A stretch of 64,000 nt of DNA from Altererythrobacter sp. H2 (GCF_035319885.1 NZ_CP141285.1:1612001-1676000), one strand, 5' to 3'. Shown: positions 35,781-45,174, numbered from the stretch's first letter. A program made the numbers and translations. Notes: generated by a model not told the origin, from the letters alone.

Positions 35781-36976
35781 CAGATGACCCCCTGACCAGC
35801 CAGGTCGGCGAGCTTGTCGAAATCCCAACCGAACAATTCGCCATAGACTTCCGCGTTGTCCTGCCCCGGAGTTGCCGGTGCAGGACGGCGGATGGTTGAC
35901 GGGGTGCGGGAGAATTTGGGGAAAGTCCCCTGCATCTTGAGCTTGCCGCGATGGCGGGTCTCAACCTCGACGATAGCCTCGCGCGCCTTGAAATGCGGGT
36001 CGTCCATCATGTCAGCGGCGGTGTAGACGCGGCCGGCAGGGATCGAATGTGCAATCATCATGGCGTCGACCTCGTCGATTGTCAGGTCTGCGGTCCAGCA
36101 ATTGATCAGCTCGTCGAGCTCGGTCTGGTTCTGGCCGCGCGCCAGATGCGTGGCATAGCGCGGATCGTCAGCCAGCTCCGGCTGCCCCATCGCCTCGGCC
36201 AGCCGGCGGAAGATCGCATCGTTATTGGCCCCGATCATGAAGGGCCCGTCCTTGCACGAATAGACGTTGGACGGCGCGATGCCCGGCAAGATGGAACCGG
36301 ACCGCTCGCGGATGAAGCCGTTCCGGTCATATTCGGGGACCAGCCCTTCCATGACCTGGAGTACCGCTTCATATAGCGCGGTGTCGATTACCTGCCCTTC
36401 GCCGGTCCTTTCCCGGTGCTGGAGCGCAGCGAGCACACCCATCGTGCCGTAGGTTGCGCACAGAGTGTCGCCGATCGAGATGCCCATCCGGGCCGGCGGC
36501 CTGTCGGGCTCACCGACAATATAGCGCCAGCCGCCCATCGCTTCGCCGATGCCGCCAAACCCTGCGCGGTCCGAATAGGGCCCGGACTGGCCATAGCCTG
36601 ACATGCGGGCAATGATCAGGCGCGGATTGTCGCGGTGGAGCTCTTCGGGAGAGAGGCCCCATTTTTCCAGAGTGCCCGGCTTGAAGTTCTCGATCAGGAC
36701 ATCGGCATGGCGGGCAAGGTCACGCACGATTGCCTGGCCTTCGGGCACGCGCATATTCGCCGTAACCGAACGCTTGTTGCGGGCAATCACTTCCCACTGG
36801 ACCTTTTCCGCTCCCTGCCCCCAGATCCGCATCGGATCGCCCTTGCCCGGCGGTTCGACCTTGATCACATCGGCGCCCATGTCGCCCAGGAGCTGTCCGC
36901 AAAACGGACCTGCAAGCAACTGGCCAAGCTCCACGACCTTCAGGCCGGCAAGAGCACTTGGATTGGCGATGCTCAC
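35780..36976 (-). CDS. CaiB/BaiF family (class III) CoA-transferase
   Basis: 398 residues from GTG 36976, which overlaps the previous stop as GTGA. Starts LKVVELGQLLAGPFCGQ and contains the family signatures DVIKVEPPGKGDP, ENFKPGTLEKWG and GFGGIGEAMGG. Class III CoA-transferases move CoA between carboxylates through an Asp-linked intermediate. Here it would activate a carboxylic acid formed by the hydantoinase-type step, before C-C cleavage by the lyase of the operon (inference). Confidence 0.92.
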   Translation of the reverse strand: MSIANPSALAGLKVVELGQLLAGPFCGQLLGDMGADVIKVEPPGKGDPMRIWGQGAEKVQWEVIARNKRSVTANMRVPEGQAIVRDLARHADVLIENFKPGTLEKWGLSPEELHRDNPRLIIARMSGYGQSGPYSDRAGFGGIGEAMGGWRYIVGEPDRPPARMGISIGDTLCATYGTMGVLAALQHRERTGEGQVIDTALYEAVLQVMEGLVPEYDRNGFIRERSGSILPGIAPSNVYSCKDGPFMIGANNDAIFRRLAEAMGQPELADDPRYATHLARGQNQTELDELINCWTADLTIDEVDAMMIAHSIPAGRVYTAADMMDDPHFKAREAIVEVETRHRGKLKMQGTFPKFSRTPSTIRRPAPATPGQDNAEVYGELFGWDFDKLADLAGQGVI

Positions 36977-38868
36977 TCGGCTGCCTCCGCCTGTGGCTGC
37001 CCGCGCCAGACCGGTTGTACTGGCGCCGGAAGGCCGGTTTCGACTTCGCAACTGGCGCGCAGCACCTCTATGCCTGGCCCGTAATCGAACAATTTGCCGC
37101 CACCCCTCGTCGCCGCCATTTCGGCGCGCAGGGCCGCCGTGGCGGATTCATCGACCACACCAAGTTCGTTGGCAACCACACCGTACTCGCGCGCGCCGCC
37201 GGGTGTCACAAGGCCCTGCCTGATTTCCAGGCCCACCAGGGCCGGGTTGCGGGCCAGTGGGTCACCCCAACCGCCCCCGCCCCAGGTGATGAAGTGGAGC
37301 TGGTCACCGGCCTTGACTGCGATATTGTCGATCTTGTTGCCGACGATTTGGGAAGTTCCGTCTGCGTGCTCGAGGATCTTGCGCGCGCGCTTGCCCGGCA
37401 GACCATCGTTGACGCCCCAGGGCGGCACAAACCAGCGGTCATCATGGATCGCGATCTCGCCGTCAGCAAGGAAGCGGTACGTCATGTGGATGCCGTTACC
37501 ACCGCGATGGAGCCCTGCCCCGCCGCTGTCCGGTTCGGTTTCGTAGCGTTCGATCCGGAGCGGGAAATACCGTTCCAGGAACTCGTTGGGGACATTGGTA
37601 AAGCCGGGCCAGAGCGAATGGCCGTCCGGCCCGTCCCCCAGGGGCCTGCCCGGAATGCCACCGAAGCCGATCTGGAACAACTGGAACCATTCGCCTTCGC
37701 GGCCGGTCCGGTTGTCCCATCCGGAGTAGAACAGATGGGGGGAGGAGCTGAAACCCGCGGCATTGAGGAACTCCGGGGTCTTTTGCCCCAATAGTCCGCC
37801 GAGGATGTCAAAGATACGCCCGAGGGCGTGGGTGCGACCCGACAGGGCTGCCGGGAACTTGGGCTTGAGGAGCGATCCTTCGGGAATGCGGACTTCGATC
37901 AGGTCGTAGAACCCGTCATTGAACAGGATCTGAGGATCGAACACCATGATCATGTAGATGCCGAAGAACATCTTGAACATGTTCTCGTTGAGGTAGAAAT
38001 TGATCGAGGCAGCGCTCTGCGGGTCGGTGCCTTCGAAATCGAGCACCACCTTGTCGCCCTCGCGCCACATGGTGCACTTGATGCGGTAGGGACCATAGCC
38101 GAGCCCGTCATCGCAGATATAGTCTTCGAAGCTGACCGGCTCTTCCGCCACGGCCATGCCAATCAGCGCCTTCATCGCCCGGTGGTTGCGGGCGAGCAGC
38201 TCCTGTGTGGCCGAAACATAGACATCATCGCCGAACCGGTCCGCCATCTCCACCACCCGGCGCGAAGCCACCCGGCATGAGGCGATCAGGGCGTTGAGGT
38301 CGGCCTGGCACCAGTCGGGCTTGCGCGTCTGGTGCATGACCAGCTTCATCAGGTCTTCGTTGTATTCGCCCTTCTTCCAGATCTTGACGGGCGGGATGCG
38401 GACGCCTTCCTCGAAGATCGATTTGGCGTCGATCGGCATCGAGCCGACAACCTTGCCGCCGATGTCGCTCTGGTGGCCGAACATTGCGGTCCAGGCGAGC
38501 AGGCGGCCCTGCTTGTAGACCGGCAGCAGCACCAGCCAGTCGTTCGAATGGCTGATAGCGCCTTCGCAGGAATAGGGATCGGACAGGAAGATCATGTCCC
38601 CCTCCTCGATCGTGCCATCGTATCCGCGCAGGAAGCCATCGATGAAACTGCCGAACTGGCCGACAATCATCTTGCCGGTCGGGTCAGCGATCAGGGGAAA
38701 GGCGTCCCCCTGCTCGCGGATGCCCGGCGACATGGCAGTGCGGACCAGTGTGGCGTCCATCTCGATGCGCGCATTGCGCAGGGCGTTCTCGATGATGTCG
38801 AGCGTGACCGGATCAATCGCGACTTTGCCGAAGGGCGTGGTGTTTTTCTGGATGATCTGCGCGGGCAT
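36973..38868 (-). CDS. hyuB: Hydantoinase B / oxoprolinase family subunit
   Basis: 631 residues. Typical HyuB blocks: DPVTLDIIENALRNAR at the start, GHQSDIGGKVVGSMP, DFEGTDPQSAASINFYLNEN (cut to 20) and a glycine-rich end TWGGGGWGDPLARNP. HyuB works with HyuA in ATP-dependent hydrolysis of hydantoins or 5-oxoproline; related pairs carboxylate acetone or acetophenone. No third carboxylase subunit is encoded, which favours ring hydrolysis over carboxylation (inference). It lies three bases after hyuA. Confidence 0.9.
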   Translation of the reverse strand: MPAQIIQKNTTPFGKVAIDPVTLDIIENALRNARIEMDATLVRTAMSPGIREQGDAFPLIADPTGKMIVGQFGSFIDGFLRGYDGTIEEGDMIFLSDPYSCEGAISHSNDWLVLLPVYKQGRLLAWTAMFGHQSDIGGKVVGSMPIDAKSIFEEGVRIPPVKIWKKGEYNEDLMKLVMHQTRKPDWCQADLNALIASCRVASRRVVEMADRFGDDVYVSATQELLARNHRAMKALIGMAVAEEPVSFEDYICDDGLGYGPYRIKCTMWREGDKVVLDFEGTDPQSAASINFYLNENMFKMFFGIYMIMVFDPQILFNDGFYDLIEVRIPEGSLLKPKFPAALSGRTHALGRIFDILGGLLGQKTPEFLNAAGFSSSPHLFYSGWDNRTGREGEWFQLFQIGFGGIPGRPLGDGPDGHSLWPGFTNVPNEFLERYFPLRIERYETEPDSGGAGLHRGGNGIHMTYRFLADGEIAIHDDRWFVPPWGVNDGLPGKRARKILEHADGTSQIVGNKIDNIAVKAGDQLHFITWGGGGWGDPLARNPALVGLEIRQGLVTPGGAREYGVVANELGVVDESATAALRAEMAATRGGGKLFDYGPGIEVLRASCEVETGLPAPVQPVWRGQPQAEAAE

Positions 38869-38871
38869 CGC

Positions 38872-40929
38872 TTAGCCCTCCTTCGCGGGGTTGATCAGGA
38901 TATTGCCGACTGCGTCAACGGTGGCGACGCAGCCGGATTCGATGAGCGTGGTTGAGTCCATTTCGGTAACGATTGCCGGACCGGGGATCACGTCCCCCTG
39001 CCGCAGCAGCCGCCGGTCGTAGATCACGGCGGCCTGTTCGCGCCCGTCCATCCACAGGGTGTGGTCGCGGATCTTTGCCCCCGTTGGATTGCCATCTCCC
39101 TTTGGCAGTTCTGCTGCTGGCAACTGCGGCGCCTCGCCCATGGCGACAGCGCGAAGGTTCACGATCTCGTGGGGCGTATCCATATTGAACGTGAACAGCC
39201 GCCGGTGCTCTTCGTCAAACCGCTCGAGGATTCCAGCGATGCCCTTCTCCCGCAGCGTCGCCTGATCGATTGTCAGTGGCACCTCGAACGCCTGCCCGGC
39301 ATAACGGACATCGACCTCGAATTCGCTGGTCACCTCGTCTCCGGGGATGCCATCGTTGGTCAGTTCGGCCCGGGTCTGAGCCGCCATTTCGTCGAGGATG
39401 GCCACCAGTTCGTCAGCATTGGTATTGGTGGCCAGTCGGCTGAAGCTGCGCGCGGTTTCGGTGCGCATCCGGGTGGTCGCGTCGCCCAGAGCGCAGAGCA
39501 CGCCCGGGGATACCGGTGATATGGCAGGCCAGCTTCCCATCAGCCTGGCGACCGCGTTGACGTGCAGCGGCCCTGCCCCGCCAAAGCCCATCAGTGCGAA
39601 GTGGCGCGGGTCATAGCCTTGCTGGACCGAGATCATCCGCAGCGCACCGAACATGTTCTCGTTGACGATGTCGATGATCCCGCGCGCTGCGTCCATCAGC
39701 GGAATGCCGAGCGCATCGGCAATGGTCTGGACCGCTTTCTTTGCCCCATCGCGGTCAAGTTTGAACGAGCCGCCCAAAAGGTCTTCCGGCAGATAGCCAA
39801 GCACCACGTTGGCATCGGTCACCGTCGGCAGTTCGCCGCCCTTGCCATAGGCGACCGGCCCCGGCACTGCCCCGGCCGATTGCGGGCCGACCCGCAGTGC
39901 CCTGGTCAGTTCGGGAACATAGGCGATAGAACCCCCGCCTGCCCCCACGGTCTTCACATCGAGCGACGAGGCTCGGACGGACAGGTGGCCCACCTCCGTC
40001 GTGCGGACCCGGCGCGGGTCAAGGTTCTCGATCAGTGCCACATCGGTCGAGGTGCCGCCAACGTCCAGTGTCAGGATATTCCGGAACCCGGCGTTTTTCG
40101 CCACCCACAGCGCGCCAGTCACGCCGCCTGCCGGGCCGGACATCAGGATGTTGACCGGGTGCTCCTCCGCCTTCTGGCTGCTCATCAGCCCGCCGTCGGA
40201 GCGCAGCAACGAAAGCTTGCCGGTTACGCCCGCTTCTTCGAGCCGTTTCCGCAGGTTGGATACGTATTTGCCAACGACTGGCCGCACCGAGGCGTTTGCC
40301 ACAGTCGAAAGCGTGCGTTCGTATTCCTGCATTTCCGGCAAAACTTCATGGCTCAGCGAGACTGGCACGTCCGGCATGATTTCCCGCGCGATTGCGCCGA
40401 CGCGTTGCTCGTGCACTCCGCTGACATAAGCGTTTATCAAGCTGACTGTGATGGCCTCTACGCCGGAATCACGCAGGGCGACCAGCTTGGCGCGAATCTC
40501 GGCTTCATCGAGCGGGCGCACTTCATTGCCATCCGCGTCCATCCGGCCCTTGATCGTGACAGTGTCCTCCAGCGCGGCGAGTGGCTGCGGTTTGGGCCAG
40601 ACGATCCACGCTGCAAGGCCGCCGGGCACATAGCTGCGCGCGATCTGCATGATATCGCGGTAACCTTCGGTGGTGATCAGGCCGACGCGCGCGCCCTTCC
40701 CCTCCAGCACTGCGTTCGTGGCGACGGTGGTGCCATGGAGAAAAAACTCGATCTCGCCCGGATCCACCTCTGCGGTTGCCGTAATAGCCGTGACCCCGTT
40801 GAGGATGCCCTCGGAGCTGTCATGCGGGGTCGATGGCGTCTTGTGACGCCAGAAATTGCCTGTCTCGTTGTCGAACAACAACAGGTCGGTAAACGTACCG
40901 CCAACGTCGACACCCAGCCGATACCGCAT
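38872..40929 (-). CDS. hyuA: Hydantoinase A / oxoprolinase family subunit (ATP-binding)
   Basis: 685 residues. The actin/ASKHA-type phosphate-binding loop is at the N-terminus (GVDVGGTFTDLLLFD), with the second nucleotide motif LTLDVGGTSTDVALI and the GGSIAYVPELTRALRVGPQS region. It ends with the oxoprolinase C-terminal domain (GPAIVTEMDSTTLIESGC). HyuA supplies the ATPase function of the HyuAB complex. The start overlaps the lyase stop by one base (TGATG), so expression is coupled. Confidence 0.92.
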   Translation of the reverse strand: MRYRLGVDVGGTFTDLLLFDNETGNFWRHKTPSTPHDSSEGILNGVTAITATAEVDPGEIEFFLHGTTVATNAVLEGKGARVGLITTEGYRDIMQIARSYVPGGLAAWIVWPKPQPLAALEDTVTIKGRMDADGNEVRPLDEAEIRAKLVALRDSGVEAITVSLINAYVSGVHEQRVGAIAREIMPDVPVSLSHEVLPEMQEYERTLSTVANASVRPVVGKYVSNLRKRLEEAGVTGKLSLLRSDGGLMSSQKAEEHPVNILMSGPAGGVTGALWVAKNAGFRNILTLDVGGTSTDVALIENLDPRRVRTTEVGHLSVRASSLDVKTVGAGGGSIAYVPELTRALRVGPQSAGAVPGPVAYGKGGELPTVTDANVVLGYLPEDLLGGSFKLDRDGAKKAVQTIADALGIPLMDAARGIIDIVNENMFGALRMISVQQGYDPRHFALMGFGGAGPLHVNAVARLMGSWPAISPVSPGVLCALGDATTRMRTETARSFSRLATNTNADELVAILDEMAAQTRAELTNDGIPGDEVTSEFEVDVRYAGQAFEVPLTIDQATLREKGIAGILERFDEEHRRLFTFNMDTPHEIVNLRAVAMGEAPQLPAAELPKGDGNPTGAKIRDHTLWMDGREQAAVIYDRRLLRQGDVIPGPAIVTEMDSTTLIESGCVATVDAVGNILINPAKEG

Positions 40930-41861
40930 CAGGGTAATTTCCTTTCGTTGTGTTGCGGCTGGGGGAAGCCGCCAGCCTTGCCCACCATTGCGGGCAGTTC
41001 CTTCTGCATGATGCCAGCGAGCCAGCGGTTGGTTTCGATCAGGCGGTCAAGGTCCAGGCCCGTCGAAATCTCCGCTCGCTCGAGCATGTAGACCACGTCT
41101 TCTGTCGCCACGTTCCCGGCCGCACCCGGCGCAAACGGGCAACCGCCCAGCCCGCCGATCGAGGCGTCGACGATCCGTGCGCCCGCACCGATCGCAGCCC
41201 AGACATTGGCAAGCCCGGTGCCGCGCGTGTTGTGGAAATGAACCCGGACCGGCAGCGGACTGATCGCCTTTGACACTCGCTCCACCAACCGAGCGACGTG
41301 CGCGGGATTGGCAACACCGATGGTGTCCGCAAGCCCGATCTCGACCGCACCTGCTCGTGCAAGCACCTCGGCCATGGCAAGGATGCGGTCCTCACTGACT
41401 TCCCCTTCGAACGGGCAGCCGAAGCTGGCGGCAATTGTTGCCTGGCCGGTCAGGCCGGCGTGCTTCGCCAGGGCAATAATCTGGCTTGCCGCATCGACCG
41501 AGCCCTCGCTTGTCTGCCCCTGATTGGCCATGGCGAACGTATCGGTGCTGACTGAAACCGCGCCCAGCTGCCCGATTTTGCCCGTGGCAATGGCCCGCTC
41601 GGCTCCGCGGCGGTTCATGACGAGGCCAATGTAAGTCACTCCCTCGACTGGCTCGATCCCCTCGCAGACCTGTTCGGCGTCGGCCATCTGGGGCACCGCA
41701 CGCGGATTGACGAAGCTGGTAACCTCGATCCGGCGTGCACCACAGGCAATCGCCTGGCGGATCAGATCCAGCTTTGCTTCGGTCGGAATCAGCGCGGGCT
41801 CGTTCTGCAAGCCGTCGCGCGGGCTCACCTCGACCATTTCTACGGCATTTGTATACATCAT
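40929..41861 (-). CDS. Hydroxymethylglutaryl-CoA lyase-type enzyme
   Basis: 310 residues. DRE-TIM metallolyase with the start VEVSPRDGLQNE, metal ligands in HFHNTRGTGLANV, the TIGVANP block and GGLGGCPFAPGAAGNVATED containing the catalytic Cys. Members cleave HMG-CoA or related 3-hydroxy-3-methyl dicarboxyl-CoA esters (citramalyl-CoA and others). Two ATGs are adjacent (41861, 41858) and the DNA here contains a GTATACA operator half. It stands after the regulator and before hyuA. Confidence 0.88.
   Translation of the reverse strand: MMYTNAVEMVEVSPRDGLQNEPALIPTEAKLDLIRQAIACGARRIEVTSFVNPRAVPQMADAEQVCEGIEPVEGVTYIGLVMNRRGAERAIATGKIGQLGAVSVSTDTFAMANQGQTSEGSVDAASQIIALAKHAGLTGQATIAASFGCPFEGEVSEDRILAMAEVLARAGAVEIGLADTIGVANPAHVARLVERVSKAISPLPVRVHFHNTRGTGLANVWAAIGAGARIVDASIGGLGGCPFAPGAAGNVATEDVVYMLERAEISTGLDLDRLIETNRWLAGIMQKELPAMVGKAGGFPQPQHNERKLP
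41849..41858. promoter_or_regulatory. Second GntR operator-like site inside the lyase start
   Basis: ttgtatacat at 41849-41858 matches the palindrome ttgtatacaa of 42579-42588 at nine of ten positions. It overlaps the second to fourth codons of the lyase gene and could act as an internal operator or roadblock between regulator and catabolic genes. Confidence 0.5.
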
Positions 41862-42547
41862 GCCTTCCGCACACCTTTGGTACGCGTGACGGTGTCTATC
41901 GGGCTGAGCCCGCGATGGGCGTCAGCATAGGCATGGAATGCTCTGCGGATATGGCTCGCCATGACCGATTCGGCCCAGTCCCCGTCGCGCCGGGTGAACG
42001 CTGCCAGAAGCTCTTCATGCTCACCATGGGACCGGCGCAGTTCATCCTGCCCGTACTGGTGTGCGGTTCTCCACACCACCGGCTGCTCGATCAGCGAATT
42101 GAGCAGCGTTGCCAGACGCGGCGATGCAGCAACTGCCAGGATGGCAGCATGGAATTCGCGATTTCCCTCAAGAAAGGCGTCTATGTCAGGTGGGCTCTTC
42201 GCTATAGCCCTGGCAATTGCAGCGTTGCAGGCGCGCAGGCTTTGCAATGCCGGATCCGTCATCCGTACGGCCGCCCGACGTGCGGCGCGCGCCTCGAGAA
42301 TCGCCCGCAAGTCAAACACATCCTCGATGTCATCAAGCGACCAGTCGGCGACAAAGCTCCGCTGTGTTTCTGTGCGGCGGACCAGCATCTCCGCTTCCAG
42401 ACGTCGCAAGGCATCCCGAACCGGTGTTCGCGAAACGCCGCACCGCTCAGCCAGAGCTTCCTCGCCCAGCGCATCGCCCGATGCTAGCTCGCCGGAGATG
42501 ATCATCTCCCGGATCTGCTCGTAGGCCCTGTCGGAAGCGCGTGACAT
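41858..42547 (-). CDS. GntR-family transcriptional regulator with FCD ligand domain
   Basis: 229 residues. N-terminal winged helix of the GntR class (RAYEQIREMIISGELASGDA, cut at 20; ERCGVSRTPVRDALRRLEAE) followed by a helical FCD domain with likely metal/ligand residues in EGNREFHAAIL, SHGEHEELL and SHIRRAFH. It heads the operon and is divergent from the TonB receptor. A perfect palindrome typical of FCD regulators (ttgtatacaa) lies 32 bases upstream of its start. Most FCD members are repressors released by a pathway acid; that is the expected mode here. Confidence 0.93.
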   Translation of the reverse strand: MSRASDRAYEQIREMIISGELASGDALGEEALAERCGVSRTPVRDALRRLEAEMLVRRTETQRSFVADWSLDDIEDVFDLRAILEARAARRAAVRMTDPALQSLRACNAAIARAIAKSPPDIDAFLEGNREFHAAILAVAASPRLATLLNSLIEQPVVWRTAHQYGQDELRRSHGEHEELLAAFTRRDGDWAESVMASHIRRAFHAYADAHRGLSPIDTVTRTKGVRKA

Positions 42548-42564
42548 TATTTCTCCGAGTCATC

Positions 42565-42607
42565 TTGACCAGCACGTTTTGTATACAATAAGTATGACGG
42601 GTCGCAA
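42565..42607. promoter_or_regulatory. Overlapping divergent promoters of the GntR operon and TonB receptor
   Basis: Minus strand: TTGCGA (complement of 42602-42607), 16 bases, then TATACA (complement of 42580-42585). Plus strand: ttgacc at 42565-42570, then 17-18 bases, then an ataagta-type -10 near 42588-42594. The operator palindrome covers the minus-strand -10 and lies within the plus-strand spacer, so one repressor could shut off both directions. Promoters are read by eye. Confidence 0.5.
42579..42588. promoter_or_regulatory. GntR/FCD operator
   Basis: The perfect ten-base palindrome ttgtatacaa lies in the 104 bases between the divergent regulator and TonB receptor starts. It has the T-x-GTATAC-x-A form common to FCD-type GntR operators, and a near copy is at 41849-41858. 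Confidence 0.75.
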
Positions 42608-42616
42608 GATACAAGT

Positions 42617-42630
42617 GCCCGCATGCGGGC
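42617..42630. promoter_or_regulatory. Palindrome in the TonB receptor leader
   Basis: gcccgcatgcgggc is a perfect 14-base palindrome, 22 bases before ATG 42652. It could be a second operator or an mRNA hairpin just ahead of the ggggag ribosome site. Confidence 0.35.
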
Positions 42631-42651
42631 GGTTTGGGGAGTTACCGAGAC

Positions 42652-45174
42652 ATGCGCCCGATCAGGACCCTTCTGCTTGCCTCTACCGTTATCCTGCCGC
42701 TCTACGCCAGCCCGGCACTGGCCCAGGATGCCGGTGCCGAAACGCAGTCCGATGAAATCGTGGTGACCGCGCGCCGCCAGAGCGAGAGCCTGCAGGATGT
42801 TCCGGCATCCGTTTCGGTCCTCACTGCGAGCGCGATCGAGCGCACCGGCGCAACCAGTGCAGACGACTTTGCCCAACTGACGCCCGGTGTGACAATTGTC
42901 ACCGGCACAGCCGAGGCAGGCGATACCCAGATCAACATCCGCGGGATCAACGGCGCGCGGGACGCGGAAAGTTCGGTCGCGCTGGTGGTCGACGGTATTC
43001 TCAAGACCAACACCGCCCTTCTCAACCAGCCGCAAGGCACCCTGCGCCAGGTCGAGGTGCTGAAGGGCCCGCAGGGCGCACTCTACGGGCGCAATGCCGC
43101 TGCGGGGGCAATCGTCCTGCAGACCTTGAAACCCGGCGATGTGCTCGAAGGGGCCGTGCGCGCATCCTATGCGGAACAGAACACCTGGCAGACGACCGCA
43201 CATCTGGCAGGGCCGATCGGCGAGCGCCTCGGTTTCGTTCTTTCGGGTTACTACCGCACCACCGACGGCTTTTTCCGCAACGAATTTCTCGCTGATGCCA
43301 AGTCGGTCGACGACCAGGAAGTCTGGGCAATCGATGGCCGGATCGTGGCTGGCCTCGGCGATGCAACAGAACTCGATATCAAGGCGCGCTATTCGGAACT
43401 GCGCGGCGCCTCGATCAATTTCAACGCCTCGTTCCACCTGCCCAACTTTGCTGCGGCCAATCCGGCTTTCTACGAAGACGTGAACAAGCACCCGTTCCGT
43501 TACTACTCCAATATCCGTCCGACAAATGCGCAGGACAGCTTCGATATCTCGGCCAAGATCGATCATGAGTTCGGCAGCGGCATGACACTGACGGCCTGGG
43601 CCCTCTACTCGGATGTGCAGCAGTCGCTTGTCGCCGACGGCACGGCTGCGGACTTTGCCCGCTTCATCGGTGCAGCCGACCCGGCCGGGGCGGCGACGGT
43701 CAATGCCTGTTTTGCCAGCACCGCTGCGCTGACAGGATATCCGGTCAACCCGCCCGGCGGCATCGGGCAGATCCCGGTCCCGTTCATTTTCGCCCCGGCG
43801 AACGGATCGACCTTTGGCCCCTACAGCCCCACCACCTGTGACGGCACCCAGTTCCAGCTTCGCAACCAGACAGACTTCAGCGGGGAAATCCGTCTTGCCT
43901 CGTCCGGTGATGGTCCGCTGGACTGGCAGATTGGCGCCTATTATCTTCACATCGACCGTGAGGTCGGGGTGAGCATCGGGGGTGATACCGGAAACGGGGT
44001 TATTCCCAATCTGTATAACTCGCCCAACAGCAGCAACCCGACTTCGCTACTGCTGGCCGACCAGTTCGACACCGATGTCTATGCTGCGTTCGGATCCGTC
44101 GATTACGAAATCAACCCCGAGTTCAACGTCGGGGTCGCGCTTCGCTACGACGTGGAGGACCGCTCAACCAGTTCGCTGGTGCCTGACGCAACTGACCCGT
44201 TTACCGGCGGCCCCATCAATCCCGGCCAGGCCTTCGGCGCTTTCACACCCCAGCAGGCCAGGTTCAAGCAGCTCCAGCCGAAGGTCAGCCTGAGCTGGCA
44301 ACCGACTGACGATCTCAACCTTTTCGCCAACTGGGGCATCGGTTTCAAGTCTGGCGGCTTCAACAACCAGGGCTCGCGCGCGATCATCGATTCCGTCTAC
44401 AATGACGGTGTCACCCCGGGGACAATCGACGCCGACGTCAGCATCACCGACCGGTACCGCAAGGAAAAGAGCTCCGCCTTCGAGGTCGGGCTCAAGGGCA
44501 AGGCGCTCAATGGCGCGGTGACGTTCGATCTGGCCGGGTATTACACCGAGATCGACGACATGCAGTTCTTCGAATTCTTCGTAGGAAGTTTCGGCCTGCT
44601 CCGCGTGGTATCCAATATCGACAAGGTCGAGGTCAAGGGTGTCGAGGCCAACCTGAGCGCCGAGGTGGTCGATGGCTGGACCTTCTTTGGCTCGGCCAAT
44701 GTTACCGATAGCGAAATCAAGGCCAACACCGCGCGGCCTTATACCGTCGGCAACAAGTCACCCTACACTGCCGACTGGACCCTGAACCTTGGCACCGAGA
44801 TTGAGGCACCGCTGAACGACGGGCTCGATCTGGTGGTCCGCGCCGACTATCGCCTGACTGGCCCGACGTGGTTCCATTCCGTGCAGGATGAGGTGCGCCC
44901 GACCGTGTTTTCCGGGCTCCTGCCGATTTCCAACCTCGGCTTGCCCGCCTTCGTAGGCGACGCTGATCTTTCGGTGGCGCAGCGTGACACCTTCGGAGTG
45001 CTGAACGTTCGCGCCGGGATTGAGGCGGGCAACTTCAGTGCCTTCGTGTTCGCCGACAATGCCCTGAACGAGAACTATTTGTCAGAGGTGATCACGGCCG
45101 TCGAGTTCGGCGGATCGTTCATCTCGCCCGGCGCGCGCCGCCTCGTGGGCGTGGAGCTGGGCTACAAGTTCTGA
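42652..45174 (+). CDS. TonB-dependent outer membrane receptor
   Basis: About 840 residues from ATG 42652 (TTG 42634 is an alternative). A signal peptide ends PALAQD, then a TonB-box-like DEIVVTARR, a plug domain (SVLTASAIERTGATSADDFA, RQVEVLKGPQGALYGRNAAA) and a 22-strand barrel ending VGVELGYKF with the C-terminal Phe. Imports a substrate through the outer membrane using TonB energy. Its divergent position and shared operator with the catabolic operon suggest that it imports that pathway's substrate rather than a siderophore. No FecR/sigma pair is nearby. Confidence 0.93.
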   Translation: MRPIRTLLLASTVILPLYASPALAQDAGAETQSDEIVVTARRQSESLQDVPASVSVLTASAIERTGATSADDFAQLTPGVTIVTGTAEAGDTQINIRGINGARDAESSVALVVDGILKTNTALLNQPQGTLRQVEVLKGPQGALYGRNAAAGAIVLQTLKPGDVLEGAVRASYAEQNTWQTTAHLAGPIGERLGFVLSGYYRTTDGFFRNEFLADAKSVDDQEVWAIDGRIVAGLGDATELDIKARYSELRGASINFNASFHLPNFAAANPAFYEDVNKHPFRYYSNIRPTNAQDSFDISAKIDHEFGSGMTLTAWALYSDVQQSLVADGTAADFARFIGAADPAGAATVNACFASTAALTGYPVNPPGGIGQIPVPFIFAPANGSTFGPYSPTTCDGTQFQLRNQTDFSGEIRLASSGDGPLDWQIGAYYLHIDREVGVSIGGDTGNGVIPNLYNSPNSSNPTSLLLADQFDTDVYAAFGSVDYEINPEFNVGVALRYDVEDRSTSSLVPDATDPFTGGPINPGQAFGAFTPQQARFKQLQPKVSLSWQPTDDLNLFANWGIGFKSGGFNNQGSRAIIDSVYNDGVTPGTIDADVSITDRYRKEKSSAFEVGLKGKALNGAVTFDLAGYYTEIDDMQFFEFFVGSFGLLRVVSNIDKVEVKGVEANLSAEVVDGWTFFGSANVTDSEIKANTARPYTVGNKSPYTADWTLNLGTEIEAPLNDGLDLVVRADYRLTGPTWFHSVQDEVRPTVFSGLLPISNLGLPAFVGDADLSVAQRDTFGVLNVRAGIEAGNFSAFVFADNALNENYLSEVITAVEFGGSFISPGARRLVGVELGYKF

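Noticed and set aside
36973-40929. Acetone or acetophenone carboxylase for the HyuA/HyuB pair
   Set aside because: No gamma or other small carboxylase subunit is encoded in the operon; ring hydrolysis is the simpler reading, though not proven.
39562-41091. 509-codon plus-strand frame opposite hyuA
   Set aside because: Antisense shadow in GC-rich DNA; hyuA and the lyase are unambiguous on the other strand.
42547-43950. 467-codon minus-strand frame opposite the TonB receptor
   Set aside because: Antisense shadow of a well-supported receptor; composition unlike a real protein.
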